Positions 15,446 through 26,009 of a stretch of DNA of 64,000 nucleotides are shown here, piece after piece (within the stretch, counting starts at the first letter, position 1; each line of letters begins with the position of its first letter). Location of the stretch: the NCBI GenBank assembly GCA_041739295.1, contig JBGSOE010000441.1, positions 1 to 64,000 of the forward strand, written 5' to 3'. Under the pieces are notes generated by a model. It ran no database searches. It had not been told where the DNA came from and saw only the letters and a list, made by a program, of their open reading frames with translations. Source of the stretch: JAHJQQ01 sp041739295 (GTDB taxonomy: Bacteria; Pseudomonadota; Gammaproteobacteria; Thiohalobacterales; Thiohalobacteraceae). Made by a program: the position numbers and the translations under genes.

Positions 15446-16162
15446 ATGCTAGACCATAACCAACATATCACACTCACCGTGCTCGCTTTGAGCCTAGCAT
15501 CGGCTAGTTTGCCTCTGACGGCAGCCGAGATTCGCGGCACTGTGAATGTGCAGCAGACAGGCCTATTCAGTGCAGGCAGTGATGGGTTGAAGAATTTTCC
15601 CGTCAGCGTGGCGTTATATCCCGCAGAAGGGCAGGTGTTACCGCGTCACACTGCGGAGCGGCATAAGATTTTGCTAAACAGCCAGATCCAACCCCTGTAT
15701 CTGGCCATACCCCGTGGCGATAGCCTGACCTTTGAAAATCAGAGCAACGTCTACCACGAATTGTTTACACATTCGCATACCCAACCACTTGTCATCGGAT
15801 TGGATCGCGAAGGTATGGGTCGCGAGAAATCGGTGACTCTTAATGACGTGGCGGATCTCCACTGGTTCTGCCGAATCCATGCCAAAAGCTATCTGCGCGT
15901 CGACGTCGTAGCTACCCCGTTGGTGCGGATGGTCCAAGCGGGTGAAAGTTTTGAATTCCGTGATCTACCAACCGGCAAATGGTTATTGCGCGTCGCGGCA
16001 CCCGGCGCGGAAACCAAGACACTTGAGACGCAGGCCGTAACGGCACCGCCTCCGGTTCAGGTCCAGCTGACAGTTAAGGGCTTCAGTCAGGACGGCGTTG
16101 GTCTGACCTCGCCGCAGGCCGCTTCCATCGAACAACTGTTTCCGAATCAGCCGGGGTTGTGA
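15446..16162 (+). CDS. Periplasmic cupredoxin-like protein
   Basis: This 238-residue protein has a signal peptide (LTVLALSLASASLPLTAA) and a plastocyanin-like fold of the kind often labelled methylamine utilization protein. Candidate copper ligands are H104 in NVYHELF and C142/H145 in FCRIH. The usual axial methionine, three residues after the histidine, is a serine (AKSY), so the copper site would be unusual. A second beta domain follows (GESFEFRDLPTGKWLLRV). It ends four bases before a membrane GGDEF-EAL sensor on the same strand. The pairing suggests a periplasmic sensing partner; this is inference. Confidence 0.75.
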   Translation: MLDHNQHITLTVLALSLASASLPLTAAEIRGTVNVQQTGLFSAGSDGLKNFPVSVALYPAEGQVLPRHTAERHKILLNSQIQPLYLAIPRGDSLTFENQSNVYHELFTHSHTQPLVIGLDREGMGREKSVTLNDVADLHWFCRIHAKSYLRVDVVATPLVRMVQAGESFEFRDLPTGKWLLRVAAPGAETKTLETQAVTAPPPVQVQLTVKGFSQDGVGLTSPQAASIEQLFPNQPGL

Positions 16163-16166
16163 GCGT

Positions 16167-18923
16167 ATGAACATCGGCCAAAAAAATGCGCTGTTCGTTA
16201 CCACCCTGGTGCTGATGGTGCTGTGTGGTGTAACCCTGTCCGGGTATTATCTAGTTCGTGCTCATGTGCATGCCGAGATCGACCGCGACTTGGCGCGTGC
16301 GCAGCATGTGTTTGTCGAAGCCCAGAAGCACGCCATGGAAAACATGGTTACCACCGCCCGCGGTATGAGTCGTGAACCTAGTCTACTTGCTGCCGCATTA
16401 ACCGGCGATGCAGAGACAGTGCGTGGCATGCTGGAAGACTTGTATCCACGTCCGGGTATCGATCTGGTCGCCGTGTATCTGGGCACAGGTTCGGGACAAG
16501 CTATCGCTGAAGGCAGCAAACCGCATTTCACGTCACCGCAGGTACTCGCATCGGAACCCTTGCAACAGTTGTTACACCAAGTTAGCAGTGGTGCGACGGT
16601 CGCGTATGGCAACGCGCTGGTGTTTGATACTTTCCTGCGTTTGGCCGCGATCCCGATTCGAAGCCCGTTGGGTGGCGCGATCGGTGTGATGGTTACCGGG
16701 CAGGAAATCAATCAAGCCTCAATCAATGAGCTTAAGGAATTGGTACGCGCCGAGGTGGCACTGTTTTCCGGTAACGTGCTGCTGGGCAGTAGTTTGCCCA
16801 GTGGCATGGATTTGCAACAGCTGGATTACAGTGGCAATGACCGTACGCCATTGAATTTCATGGCTGGGGCCGAAACCTACATCGGTCATGCTTATCCGGT
16901 GTTCGGCGCCGATACGACGACTAAGGTTGCGCATGTGCTCCTGGCGCATTCCAGTGACAACTACTGGACGCCATACAAGCGACTTGGTAATAGCGCGTTG
17001 ATAATCTCTACGCTGATTCTCCTGATTGCACTACTGGTCGGCATTACCGTCAGTCGCATCACATTGACGCGACCGATTATGGCGCTGGCGGAGGCAACCC
17101 GGCATATCGCGTCGGGTGATCTAACATATCAGGTGCGTATCCGTCGCCGCGATGAGCTGGGCCAGTTGGCAAACTCATTCAATAGCATGCTTGCCGATCT
17201 CAGTGCCTCGCAGGTGGAGCTCGAACGTAACCGTCAGCGTTTCCATGATTTCGCAGAAAGTTCGTCAGACTGGTTGTGGGAGACCGACCATCACGGGCGC
17301 TTTGTGTATGTCTCGTCCGGTGTAACCGATACCCTGCAGATGACAGCCGAGGAATTCATTGGTCGTACCCTGGCACAGGTATTCCCGCGCGATGACTTGA
17401 GCGAGGTCATGACACGTCTGCAATGCACAGGTAGCAAATGTTATCCCTTCAAGGAAGTTGAGTGCGGCATCAGCCTGGCAGATGGTTCGCGTCGCCATTT
17501 GCGCTTAAATGGTATGCCGATATCCGGTGATTCGCGGGTGCTCGGTTACCGCGGGACGACGCGTGATGTTTCCAAATCTGTTATGGATGAGGAGCGTCTG
17601 GTTGTGCTGGCAAATCAAGATCAGCTCACTGGGCTTGGCAATCGGCGTCGCTTCCTTATCGATCTGGCGCATGAGATTCGGCATGCACAGTCGCGAAACC
17701 GCGGCGGTGTATTGATGCTGATCGATCTGGATCACCTCAAAATGGTCAACGACACAGCAGGTCATGCCGTGGGCGATGACCTGATCGTGACGATTGCGGG
17801 CTTGCTCAAGCGCATGTCACGCGATGAAGATCTGGTGGCGCGGGTCAGCGGTGACGAATTCGCTATCGCATTCCCTGATATGGATGAGCAGCAGGCGCGG
17901 GAGAAAGCGGCGGCAGTGCTGGAGGCGGTGGCCGAATGCCGGCCTGTACATCAGGGTCGGTCGCTCAATGTGTCGGCGAGTATCGGTTTGGTACTGTTCC
18001 CAGAACGCGGCGGTGATGCTGTTGAGCTGCTTGCCAAAGCGGATACCGCCATGTATGCGGCTAAGGATGCCGGCCGCAATCGTGCCAAATTCTATGTTGA
18101 GGGTGATACGTCGCGTGAACGCATGGGTACGCAGCTGGCATGGAAGGGGCGCATTGTAGAGGCGTTGGAAAACGATTTGTTCGAACTCGCCTTCCAGCCA
18201 ATCGCATCACTGATCGATGGCAATGTGCATCATTACGAATGCCTGGTGCGCATGCGTGATCGCGATGGTGGTTGTCTCATGCCGGGGAATTTCATTCCGA
18301 CGGCGGAACAGTTTGGTCTAATTGGTCAGGTAGACCGGACCATTCTCAGTAAGGCCTTACGTCATCTGGCCTCGCTGCCAGCGGATATGGCTAACATCGG
18401 TATGTCTATTAATCTGTCAGGTATGTCTGTGGGTGACGATGAAGTGTTGGCCTTGATTGAATCAGAATTGAAGCACACGGGTGTCGATCCCAAGCGCGTC
18501 ACCTTTGAAGTCACTGAGACTGCCGCTTGCGAACAGATGGCCAAGGCCGCAGAATTTATTGCACGCGTGCGTCAGTTCGGTTGTCGTATCTCGTTAGACG
18601 ATTTCGGCGTGGGCTTCTCGTCGTTCTCTTATCTGAAGAATCTCCGCGTCGATACACTCAAGATCGACGGTAGTTTCATACGTGACATCATTCGAAATCG
18701 CGAAGATCAATTATTCGTCAAGGCGCTGGTGGATGTCTCGCGTGGCATGGGTATTCACACCATCGCGGAATTTGTTGAGAACGCCGCAACAGTTGAAATG
18801 CTGCGACGCCTGGGTGTGGATTATGTTCAAGGCTACTACATTGGCCGACCCGGTAAGGTCATGACCAAGTTCACGCTCGGCCATACGGCTTCAACAGGTA
18901 ACAGTCAAGCCGTCGCAGGTTAA
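16167..18923 (+). CDS. Membrane sensor with HAMP, PAS, GGDEF and EAL domains
   Basis: This 918-residue c-di-GMP enzyme is anchored in the inner membrane. The first membrane segment is near residues 8-30, a periplasmic sensor of about 235 residues follows, and the second segment is near 270-295. Then come HAMP, PAS, GGDEF with intact SGDEF near residue 561, and EAL with ECLVR near 690. The EAL domain keeps NLS, EVTET, DDFGVGFSS, KIDG and QGYYIGRP, so both synthesis and breakdown of c-di-GMP look possible. It follows the cupredoxin gene by four bases, which suggests that protein takes part in sensing. It converges with argH. Confidence 0.9.
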   Translation: MNIGQKNALFVTTLVLMVLCGVTLSGYYLVRAHVHAEIDRDLARAQHVFVEAQKHAMENMVTTARGMSREPSLLAAALTGDAETVRGMLEDLYPRPGIDLVAVYLGTGSGQAIAEGSKPHFTSPQVLASEPLQQLLHQVSSGATVAYGNALVFDTFLRLAAIPIRSPLGGAIGVMVTGQEINQASINELKELVRAEVALFSGNVLLGSSLPSGMDLQQLDYSGNDRTPLNFMAGAETYIGHAYPVFGADTTTKVAHVLLAHSSDNYWTPYKRLGNSALIISTLILLIALLVGITVSRITLTRPIMALAEATRHIASGDLTYQVRIRRRDELGQLANSFNSMLADLSASQVELERNRQRFHDFAESSSDWLWETDHHGRFVYVSSGVTDTLQMTAEEFIGRTLAQVFPRDDLSEVMTRLQCTGSKCYPFKEVECGISLADGSRRHLRLNGMPISGDSRVLGYRGTTRDVSKSVMDEERLVVLANQDQLTGLGNRRRFLIDLAHEIRHAQSRNRGGVLMLIDLDHLKMVNDTAGHAVGDDLIVTIAGLLKRMSRDEDLVARVSGDEFAIAFPDMDEQQAREKAAAVLEAVAECRPVHQGRSLNVSASIGLVLFPERGGDAVELLAKADTAMYAAKDAGRNRAKFYVEGDTSRERMGTQLAWKGRIVEALENDLFELAFQPIASLIDGNVHHYECLVRMRDRDGGCLMPGNFIPTAEQFGLIGQVDRTILSKALRHLASLPADMANIGMSINLSGMSVGDDEVLALIESELKHTGVDPKRVTFEVTETAACEQMAKAAEFIARVRQFGCRISLDDFGVGFSSFSYLKNLRVDTLKIDGSFIRDIIRNREDQLFVKALVDVSRGMGIHTIAEFVENAATVEMLRRLGVDYVQGYYIGRPGKVMTKFTLGHTASTGNSQAVAG

Positions 18924-18927
18924 TTCT

Positions 18928-20329
<1,402 letters not shown>

Positions 20330-20435
20330 GATGGATTCCGTATAGGCACAGTGCGAGGCGGACAAGTATAACCAATAACCGGGCATGGCCAACGCACCGC
20401 GGGTGCGGCCGCCCTGCTTGAGGATGGGCAAGGGA

Positions 20436-21527
20436 ATGTCGAAACCGAAATCTATGAATGAGACAGCGCCGCGCTCGGCCCTGGCGGCGGGGCTGAGCGA
20501 TAGCTTCTTCCTGCCGAATTTCTGCGCCATCCGCATGGTGTTTGCCGTGGTGGTGGTGGCGGAGCTGTTGGCTTTCATCCTGATCCTGGCCGCGCCTTGG
20601 ACTGGTAATCAATGGGGCGAGCTGGGACTGGTCTCGCTGTTTGTGCAGTGGGTGGCCCTGGTCAGTGCCGCGGTCTTGTGTGGCTTGCGGCGCTGGTTGA
20701 TACGCATGAGCAGTGTCGCTGCGTCTTTGGTGAGTTATCTCTCACTGCTGTTGATTACGGTTGTGCTCAGTGAAATTGCCTACCGTCTGGCCGGTACTGT
20801 GGATCAGTCCAGCCTGGACCACGCCGGTTTTCTGCTACGCAACCTGGCCATCAGCGCGCTGGTGAGTGGCATGGTGTTGCGCTACTTTTACGTGCGCCAT
20901 CAGTGGGCCCAGCAGATACAGGCCGAGGCACAGGCGCGGGTGCAGGCCCTGCAAGCGCGCATCCGCCCGCATTTTCTGTTCAACAGCCTGAACACTATTG
21001 CGGCTCTGACCAGCAGTCGTCCTGAGCTGGCCGAAGAAGTGGTGCAGGATCTGGCCGAGTTGTTTCGGGTGACCATGCGTGATATGCGCGAACAGGTCAC
21101 CTTGGAACAGGAGCTGAATTTTACCCGCAGCTATTTACGCATTGAAGCGCAGCGCCTCGGTGATCGTTTGCAGGTGGACTGGACGCTGAAGAACCTGCCG
21201 CTGCAGGCGCCCGTCCCACCACTGGTTCTGCAGCCGCTGGTCGAAAATGCCGTGTATCACGGCATTGAACCGCGCGCCGACGGTGGCCGGGTGCACATCC
21301 TCGTGACCTATAACAAAGGTATACTGCGTCTGGAAGTGCGCAATCCACTGCCGCCGCAGGTGGTGCGTCCGCACGGCAATGGTAACCATATGGCCTTGGA
21401 CAATATCCGCGAACGTCTGCAACTCGCCTATGGACCCGAGGCGCGCTTGGAAATGGATCAGCGTGAGGGTTTGTATCGCGTGCGTGCAATGTTCCCCCTG
21501 TCTGATACAGGGGGTGCGTCCGAATGA
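20436..21527 (+). CDS. algZ: AlgZ/FimS-type sensor histidine kinase (LytS family)
   Basis: AlgZ is an atypical kinase that partners AlgR. This protein of about 363 residues has a hydrophobic N-terminal half with four predicted membrane segments, followed by a His_kinase domain of the LytS/YehU type. The phosphoacceptor region is RIRPHFLFNSLNT, near residue 179, and the ATPase begins at PLVENAVYHGIEPR with the N-box asparagine. The G-box region is short, as is typical of the family. The start is uncertain: ATGs at 20385, 20436 and 20454 are all in frame. It is divergent from argH and overlaps algR by four bases, exactly as in Pseudomonas. Confidence 0.85.
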   Translation: MSKPKSMNETAPRSALAAGLSDSFFLPNFCAIRMVFAVVVVAELLAFILILAAPWTGNQWGELGLVSLFVQWVALVSAAVLCGLRRWLIRMSSVAASLVSYLSLLLITVVLSEIAYRLAGTVDQSSLDHAGFLLRNLAISALVSGMVLRYFYVRHQWAQQIQAEAQARVQALQARIRPHFLFNSLNTIAALTSSRPELAEEVVQDLAELFRVTMRDMREQVTLEQELNFTRSYLRIEAQRLGDRLQVDWTLKNLPLQAPVPPLVLQPLVENAVYHGIEPRADGGRVHILVTYNKGILRLEVRNPLPPQVVRPHGNGNHMALDNIRERLQLAYGPEARLEMDQREGLYRVRAMFPLSDTGGASE

Positions 21528-22249
21528 AGGTGTTGCTGGTTGACGACGAAACCCTGGCCCGTGATCGTCTGCGACGCTTGCTCGCAGAGCTACCCGATTG
21601 TGAGTTGTGTGGCGAGGCGGCCGATGGCCGCACGGCACTGGAGCTGAGTGTACAGTTACAGCCAGACGTAGTGTTGATGGATATCCGCATGCCCGGCATG
21701 GACGGGTTGGAGGCAGCGCGTCACCTGGCCGGTTTACCCGATCCGCCTGCGGTGATCTTCACTACCGCCTTTGGCGATCATGCCTTGGAGGCCTTCGAGG
21801 CCTGTGCCGTCGACTATTTATTGAAGCCGATTCGTGGCGAGCGGCTTGCCGCAGCGCTGGGTAATGCGCGACGTCTGACCCGTGCTCAGGCTACCCAGTT
21901 GGATCTGGACACCGGCGGGGTACGTAATCACATCTGCATCCGCGTGCGTGGCAATCTACAGCTCATTCCGGTCTCAGATATCCGCTTTTTCCGAGCCGAC
22001 AATAAATATGTCACGGTGCGCACTGGGGATGCCGAATATCTGATTGAAGAACCACTCAAGGCGCTGGAAGACGAATTCACCGACCGTTTTCTGCGTATTC
22101 ACCGCAATGCCCTGGTCGCCGCGGATTTCGTGATTGGTTTGGAGAAGAACGCGGAAGGCCAATGTCTGGTCGTGCTGGCGGGGATCGATGAGCGTTTGGA
22201 AGTCAGTCGCCGGCACCAGCCGGACGTACGGGCGCGAATATCGACCTGA
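21524..22249 (+). CDS. algR: AlgR-type LytTR response regulator
   Basis: This 241-residue regulator has a receiver domain with the phospho-aspartate in VVLMDIRMPGMDG (about residue 51) and the conserved TTAF and LLKPI positions. The C-terminal half is a LytTR DNA-binding domain (ISDIRFFRADNKYVTVRT-like core, then FLRIHRNALVA). In Pseudomonas AlgR controls alginate and type IV pilus genes; the targets here are unknown. The ATGA overlap with algZ shows translational coupling. A thioredoxin-like gene on the other strand separates it from hemC, which usually follows directly. Confidence 0.92.
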   Translation: MKVLLVDDETLARDRLRRLLAELPDCELCGEAADGRTALELSVQLQPDVVLMDIRMPGMDGLEAARHLAGLPDPPAVIFTTAFGDHALEAFEACAVDYLLKPIRGERLAAALGNARRLTRAQATQLDLDTGGVRNHICIRVRGNLQLIPVSDIRFFRADNKYVTVRTGDAEYLIEEPLKALEDEFTDRFLRIHRNALVAADFVIGLEKNAEGQCLVVLAGIDERLEVSRRHQPDVRARIST

Positions 22250-22360
22250 AAATAGGGGCGGAGACGAATTATGTACTGCCTGTGGTAACGGCACCGCTGT
22301 GGCGGTGGAATTCGTCTTACCCGAATGGCACTTAACTTAAGCCCAAATCCAATAAAGATG

Positions 22361-22438
22361 GCCACGGAACCCACGGAAGAGCACGGAAATAACCATAGAA
22401 AAAGGCCTTTTTCAGTGTACTTCCGTGGATTCCGTGGC
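22361..22438. repeat. CACGGAA inverted repeat cluster
   Basis: GCCACGGAACCCACGGAAG and its mirror CTTCCGTGGATTCCGTGGC form a long hairpin after algR, with the exact 16-base palindrome GAAAAAGGCCTTTTTC (22398-22413) at its centre. It lies between the ends of algR and the converging thioredoxin-like gene. It could terminate both, though no long T-run follows the outer stem. Confidence 0.7.
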
Positions 22439-22500
22439 TAGATGTATGACGCTGCCAGGTCATCTGAGAGGCTTAAGTAAGGACCATTCGTCTCCGGCCC

Positions 22501-22998
22501 CTATTTTCGAACCCGGCGCAGTGCCATATCGATGTTGTCATCCAGATAGCCGCCGTAGAATTCCGGGGTATTGATGCCGACCATGCGTTCGGCAAGTTCA
22601 CGCCCCATGCTATCCAGGAACAACAGGGTCGGGTACACACGAACGTGGTAACGACCGGCGAGCTGGTCGGTGTCCAGGGCTGTGCCATCAAAATCGATCA
22701 GACGCTGTCCAGCATCGACAATCACCTTGCGGATCAGGATCTTGTCCTGATAGTGGCCACTGATGAGCATGGGCTTGAGGAAGTCCTCCTCCAGCAATAG
22801 GCAGTAATCGCAGCTATCGGCAGTGAACGACAGCAGGATCGGTAACTTGTGTGTCTGGGCGAGTTGCGCGTCGGCGGCGAGGTCGCGGCTCTGTTCCACC
22901 TGTGGTGCTATCCCCGGGTCAGCATCGGCCCACAGCGGCATCGCCAAGGCAAATGCCAAGATCTTGAGATACTTGGGCTTGCAACCAACTTCGCGCAC
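22501..22998 (-). CDS. Exported thioredoxin-like protein
   Basis: This 165-residue protein has a signal-like N-terminus (YLKILAFALAMPLWADA) and a thioredoxin fold with a redox pair in SCDYC; the cis-proline is in RVYPTLLFLD. It resembles the periplasmic thioredoxins (SoxW/DsbE-like) that keep partners reduced. Translation starts at a GTG with a strong GGGAGG seven bases upstream. It lies on the minus strand between algR and hemC, interrupting a gene order that is usually continuous, so it may be a later insertion. Its substrate is unknown. Confidence 0.82.
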   Translation of the reverse strand: MREVGCKPKYLKILAFALAMPLWADADPGIAPQVEQSRDLAADAQLAQTHKLPILLSFTADSCDYCLLLEEDFLKPMLISGHYQDKILIRKVIVDAGQRLIDFDGTALDTDQLAGRYHVRVYPTLLFLDSMGRELAERMVGINTPEFYGGYLDDNIDMALRRVRK

Positions 22999-23088
22999 TC
23001 GTTATCCTCCCAGCCTGCGTCCACTGTGTCGACGCGACCGACCCACCTTATACGCCACTGTGTAATCTGAGCCTACAGACTATCAATC

Positions 23089-24021
23089 ATGCCGCAAAGT
23101 GTAATACGAATCGCCACCCGTAAAAGCGCCCTCGCCCTCTGGCAGGCCGAACATGTCCGTCAGGGCCTACAGCTGCACCATCCCGGTCTCCAGGTCGAAC
23201 TGGTGACCATGACCACTCGCGGTGATCAGATCCTCGACAGCCCGCTCGCGAAAGTCGGTGGCAAGGGGCTGTTCGTCAAGGAGCTCGAGCAGGCCTTGTT
23301 GGAGGGACGGGCGGATATCGCGGTGCATTCCATGAAGGATGTCCCGGTGGATCTGCCGGAGGGCCTGGAGCTGGCGGTGATTCTGGAACGTGAAGATCCG
23401 CGCGATGCCTTTGTCTCTAATCAGTACGCGACACTGGACGATCTGCCGCAGGGCGCCCGCGTCGGTACCTCCAGCCTGCGTCGCCAGTGTCAGCTGTACG
23501 CGCTGCGGCCAGACCTAGCCATCGGTGATTTGCGCGGCAATGTGAATACCCGCCTGGATAAGCTCGATCGTGGTGATTACGACGCCATTATCCTGGCTTG
23601 TGCCGGTCTCAAGCGGCTGGGTTTCGGCGAGCGCATCCGCCAGGAACTGGGTCCCGAGATCATCCTGCCGGCGATCGGCCAGGGTGCGATAGGGATCGAA
23701 TGCCGGGTCGGTGATACGGCTGTCCACGATGCCATTCGGCCACTAGGGCATGCCAAGACCCACGATCGGTTACGTGCTGAACGCTCGCTCAACCTGCATC
23801 TGAGCGGTGGCTGTCAGGTGCCGATCGCCGGTTATGCCGAGATCGATCACGGCGTGGTGGTGTTGCGCGGATTGGTGGGGCGTCCGGATGGTAGCCAGCT
23901 GATTACGGGTGTGATCAGTGGTCGGCCTGAAAACGGTGATGAACTCGGCCAGGTGCTTGCCGAAGATCTGCTCGGGCGCGGTGCGGATGTCATCCTCCGC
24001 GAGCTGTACGAAGAGCTTTGA
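23089..24021 (+). CDS. hemC: HemC, porphobilinogen deaminase
   Basis: HemC joins four porphobilinogen units into hydroxymethylbilane in the cytoplasm. The protein has 310 residues. C242 in LSGGCQVPIAGYA carries the dipyrromethane cofactor, and the substrate-binding arginines lie in GTSSLRRQCQL and DLRGNVNTRL. It is the first gene of a hemC-hemD-hemX-hemY run with short gaps, and this run has the same order as in Pseudomonas. The product passes directly to HemD. Confidence 0.98.
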   Translation: MPQSVIRIATRKSALALWQAEHVRQGLQLHHPGLQVELVTMTTRGDQILDSPLAKVGGKGLFVKELEQALLEGRADIAVHSMKDVPVDLPEGLELAVILEREDPRDAFVSNQYATLDDLPQGARVGTSSLRRQCQLYALRPDLAIGDLRGNVNTRLDKLDRGDYDAIILACAGLKRLGFGERIRQELGPEIILPAIGQGAIGIECRVGDTAVHDAIRPLGHAKTHDRLRAERSLNLHLSGGCQVPIAGYAEIDHGVVVLRGLVGRPDGSQLITGVISGRPENGDELGQVLAEDLLGRGADVILRELYEEL

Positions 24022-24027
24022 TCCACA

Positions 24028-24822
24028 ATGGCGCCTGCGGCTGATGGCGGCGTTTCCCAAATGGCGCTGACCGGGCGCGGCATTCTGGTGACCCGCCCCG
24101 CGCATCAGGCGGAACCGTTATGTCAGCTGCTGGAAGCTGCCGGTGCACGCGTACTGCGTTTTCCGGTATTGGCGATTGAGCCAGCGCAGGATAGACAGAC
24201 AGTACAGTCGCAATTGGCACGCTTGACCGATTACGATACGGCAATCTTTATCAGTGCGAATGCCGTCGAGCAGACCATGGCACTGCTGCCGCCACAGTCC
24301 TGGCCAGCGCACTTGAAGGTCGCTGCGATCGGCAGTGCAACGACACGTGCGCTGGCGTTGCATGGTGTGTCGGTGGCCAGCAGCCCGACAGTGGGCTTCA
24401 CTAGTGAGGCGTTGCTGGCCTTAGCCGAATTTCAGCAGGTACGTGGCCAGCGCATCCTGATACTGCGTGGCGAAGGTGGGCGTGAGCATTTGCGCGATAT
24501 CCTAATATCGCGTGGCGCACAGGTGGAATATATCGAAGTCTATCGCCGCGTGCGGGCGGACAGCGACCCCCTGCCGCTGCTGACACAGTGGCAGGCCGGC
24601 GCAATTGATGCGGTGCTGCTGACCAGCACTGAAAGTTTGAACCAGCTACACGCGATCATTGGTACACTCGGGCAGCAGTTATTATGTACCACCTGTCTAG
24701 TGGTGGCCAATGTGCGTATCCGCGAGCTGGCACAGTCGTTGGGCCATGCGGGACCAGTTGTTATCGCCGCCGATGCGACAGACGCCGCAATGCTAGACGC
24801 GCTACGCCGTCATTATTCCTAG
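24028..24822 (+). CDS. hemD: HemD, uroporphyrinogen-III synthase
   Basis: HemD closes hydroxymethylbilane to uroporphyrinogen III with inversion of ring D. The protein has 264 residues, and the family varies greatly in sequence. The two-lobed pattern is visible: GILVTRPAHQAEPL at the N-terminus, FISANAVEQTM in the middle, and the conserved VYRRV and LLTSTESLNQL segments in the second lobe. It starts six bases after hemC, so both come from one transcript. Confidence 0.94.
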   Translation: MAPAADGGVSQMALTGRGILVTRPAHQAEPLCQLLEAAGARVLRFPVLAIEPAQDRQTVQSQLARLTDYDTAIFISANAVEQTMALLPPQSWPAHLKVAAIGSATTRALALHGVSVASSPTVGFTSEALLALAEFQQVRGQRILILRGEGGREHLRDILISRGAQVEYIEVYRRVRADSDPLPLLTQWQAGAIDAVLLTSTESLNQLHAIIGTLGQQLLCTTCLVVANVRIRELAQSLGHAGPVVIAADATDAAMLDALRRHYS

Positions 24823-24848
24823 AACGGCGCGCAACACTGGAATGAATC

Positions 24849-26009
24849 ATGAACCAAGATAAAAATGCAGCCAACACACCCGAGGCCACACCAGCAGAGT
24901 TGACTGTTGTGGCGGATAAACAGGCAAGCACATCAGCGTCCCCGCCCGACGTACGTCGAAATCTGGCGCAACCGCTGGCGGTCGCGGCTTTGCTGGTTGC
25001 GGTGGGCTTAGTAGTCGGTGGTTATTTCATCTGGCACGAAGTACAGCGCCTCGGTAGCTGGCAAGAGGAGGTGCTGGGCCAGATCGACAGTCGCAGTCAG
25101 GGACTTGATCAACGCCTGCAAAGTTTCAAAGACCGCATGGACAGCGATGTGGCCGCAACCGAACGCGCACGCCGCAGTCTCGAAGAAGAACAGCGTCAAC
25201 TTGCTAATGCGCAGCAGGGCTTAGAAGAATCGATTGGTGTACTGCGCGCTCAGCTTGGCAACAGCCGCAACGATTGGATGTTGGCTGAGGTGCAGTATCT
25301 GCTGCAGGTCGCTAATCAACGTATTCAATTGGAACGCGATGTGCTCACTACCCGCGCCGCACTGTCCAGCGCGGATCGACGTCTGCAGACACTGGCCGAT
25401 CCGGGCTTCAATGGCGTGCGCGAACAGATTGCTCGCGAGCTAGTCGAGCTGGATGTGGTGGCGCTGCCGGATCTGGCGGGCATTGCATTGACGCTTGATA
25501 CGCTGGCGGGCCAGGTGAATCAGCTGCCGCTCAAGGATGCGCAGGTCCATCACCAAGGCAGTGCGCAGGCTGCATCAACCACCACCGAACCCACCGTGAC
25601 CGATTGGACGCGTTTGCCACGATTAATCTGGCAGGAGTTGCGCCAATTAGTGGTAGTACGGCGCAACGACACACCGGTCGGTCCGCTATTAGCGCCCGAA
25701 CAGCAATTTTTCCTCTACGAAAATCTGCGCCTGCAATTGAACAGCGCGCGTCTGGCCGCGCTGCAGGGTGAAACGGAAAGTTATCGCGCCAGCCTCAAGA
25801 CCGCGCAGGCCTGGTTGGGCGATTATTTTGATGTCGACGCGCCACAGATTGCCGCGGCGCGTAGCGAACTCGAACGTCTTGCGGGCATCGATATGCGCCC
25901 GCCACTGCCAGACATCAGCACCTCGCTGCGCTTATTGCGGCAGCAGATGCATCTGGCCGATCTGGATTCGCCCGCCAAGCCTACGGCGGTAAATGGAGCT
26001 GCACCATGA
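24849..26009 (+). CDS. hemX: HemX, membrane protein of the haem operon
   Basis: This 386-residue protein belongs to the gammaproteobacterial HemX family, annotated in the past as uroporphyrinogen-III C-methyltransferase although it lacks a SAM domain. It has a short polar N-terminus, one membrane segment (AVAALLVAVGLVVGGYFIWH, about residues 43-62), a periplasmic coiled coil (about 70-135) and an alpha-helical C-terminal domain. Its job is unproven; it may organise haem enzymes at the membrane. It overlaps hemY by four bases. Confidence 0.92.
   Translation: MNQDKNAANTPEATPAELTVVADKQASTSASPPDVRRNLAQPLAVAALLVAVGLVVGGYFIWHEVQRLGSWQEEVLGQIDSRSQGLDQRLQSFKDRMDSDVAATERARRSLEEEQRQLANAQQGLEESIGVLRAQLGNSRNDWMLAEVQYLLQVANQRIQLERDVLTTRAALSSADRRLQTLADPGFNGVREQIARELVELDVVALPDLAGIALTLDTLAGQVNQLPLKDAQVHHQGSAQAASTTTEPTVTDWTRLPRLIWQELRQLVVVRRNDTPVGPLLAPEQQFFLYENLRLQLNSARLAALQGETESYRASLKTAQAWLGDYFDVDAPQIAAARSELERLAGIDMRPPLPDISTSLRLLRQQMHLADLDSPAKPTAVNGAAP

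Noticed and set aside
20330..20397. Longer N-terminus for argH
   Set aside because: The added residues do not resemble any ArgH, while the correct start lies in another frame ending at the C-run.
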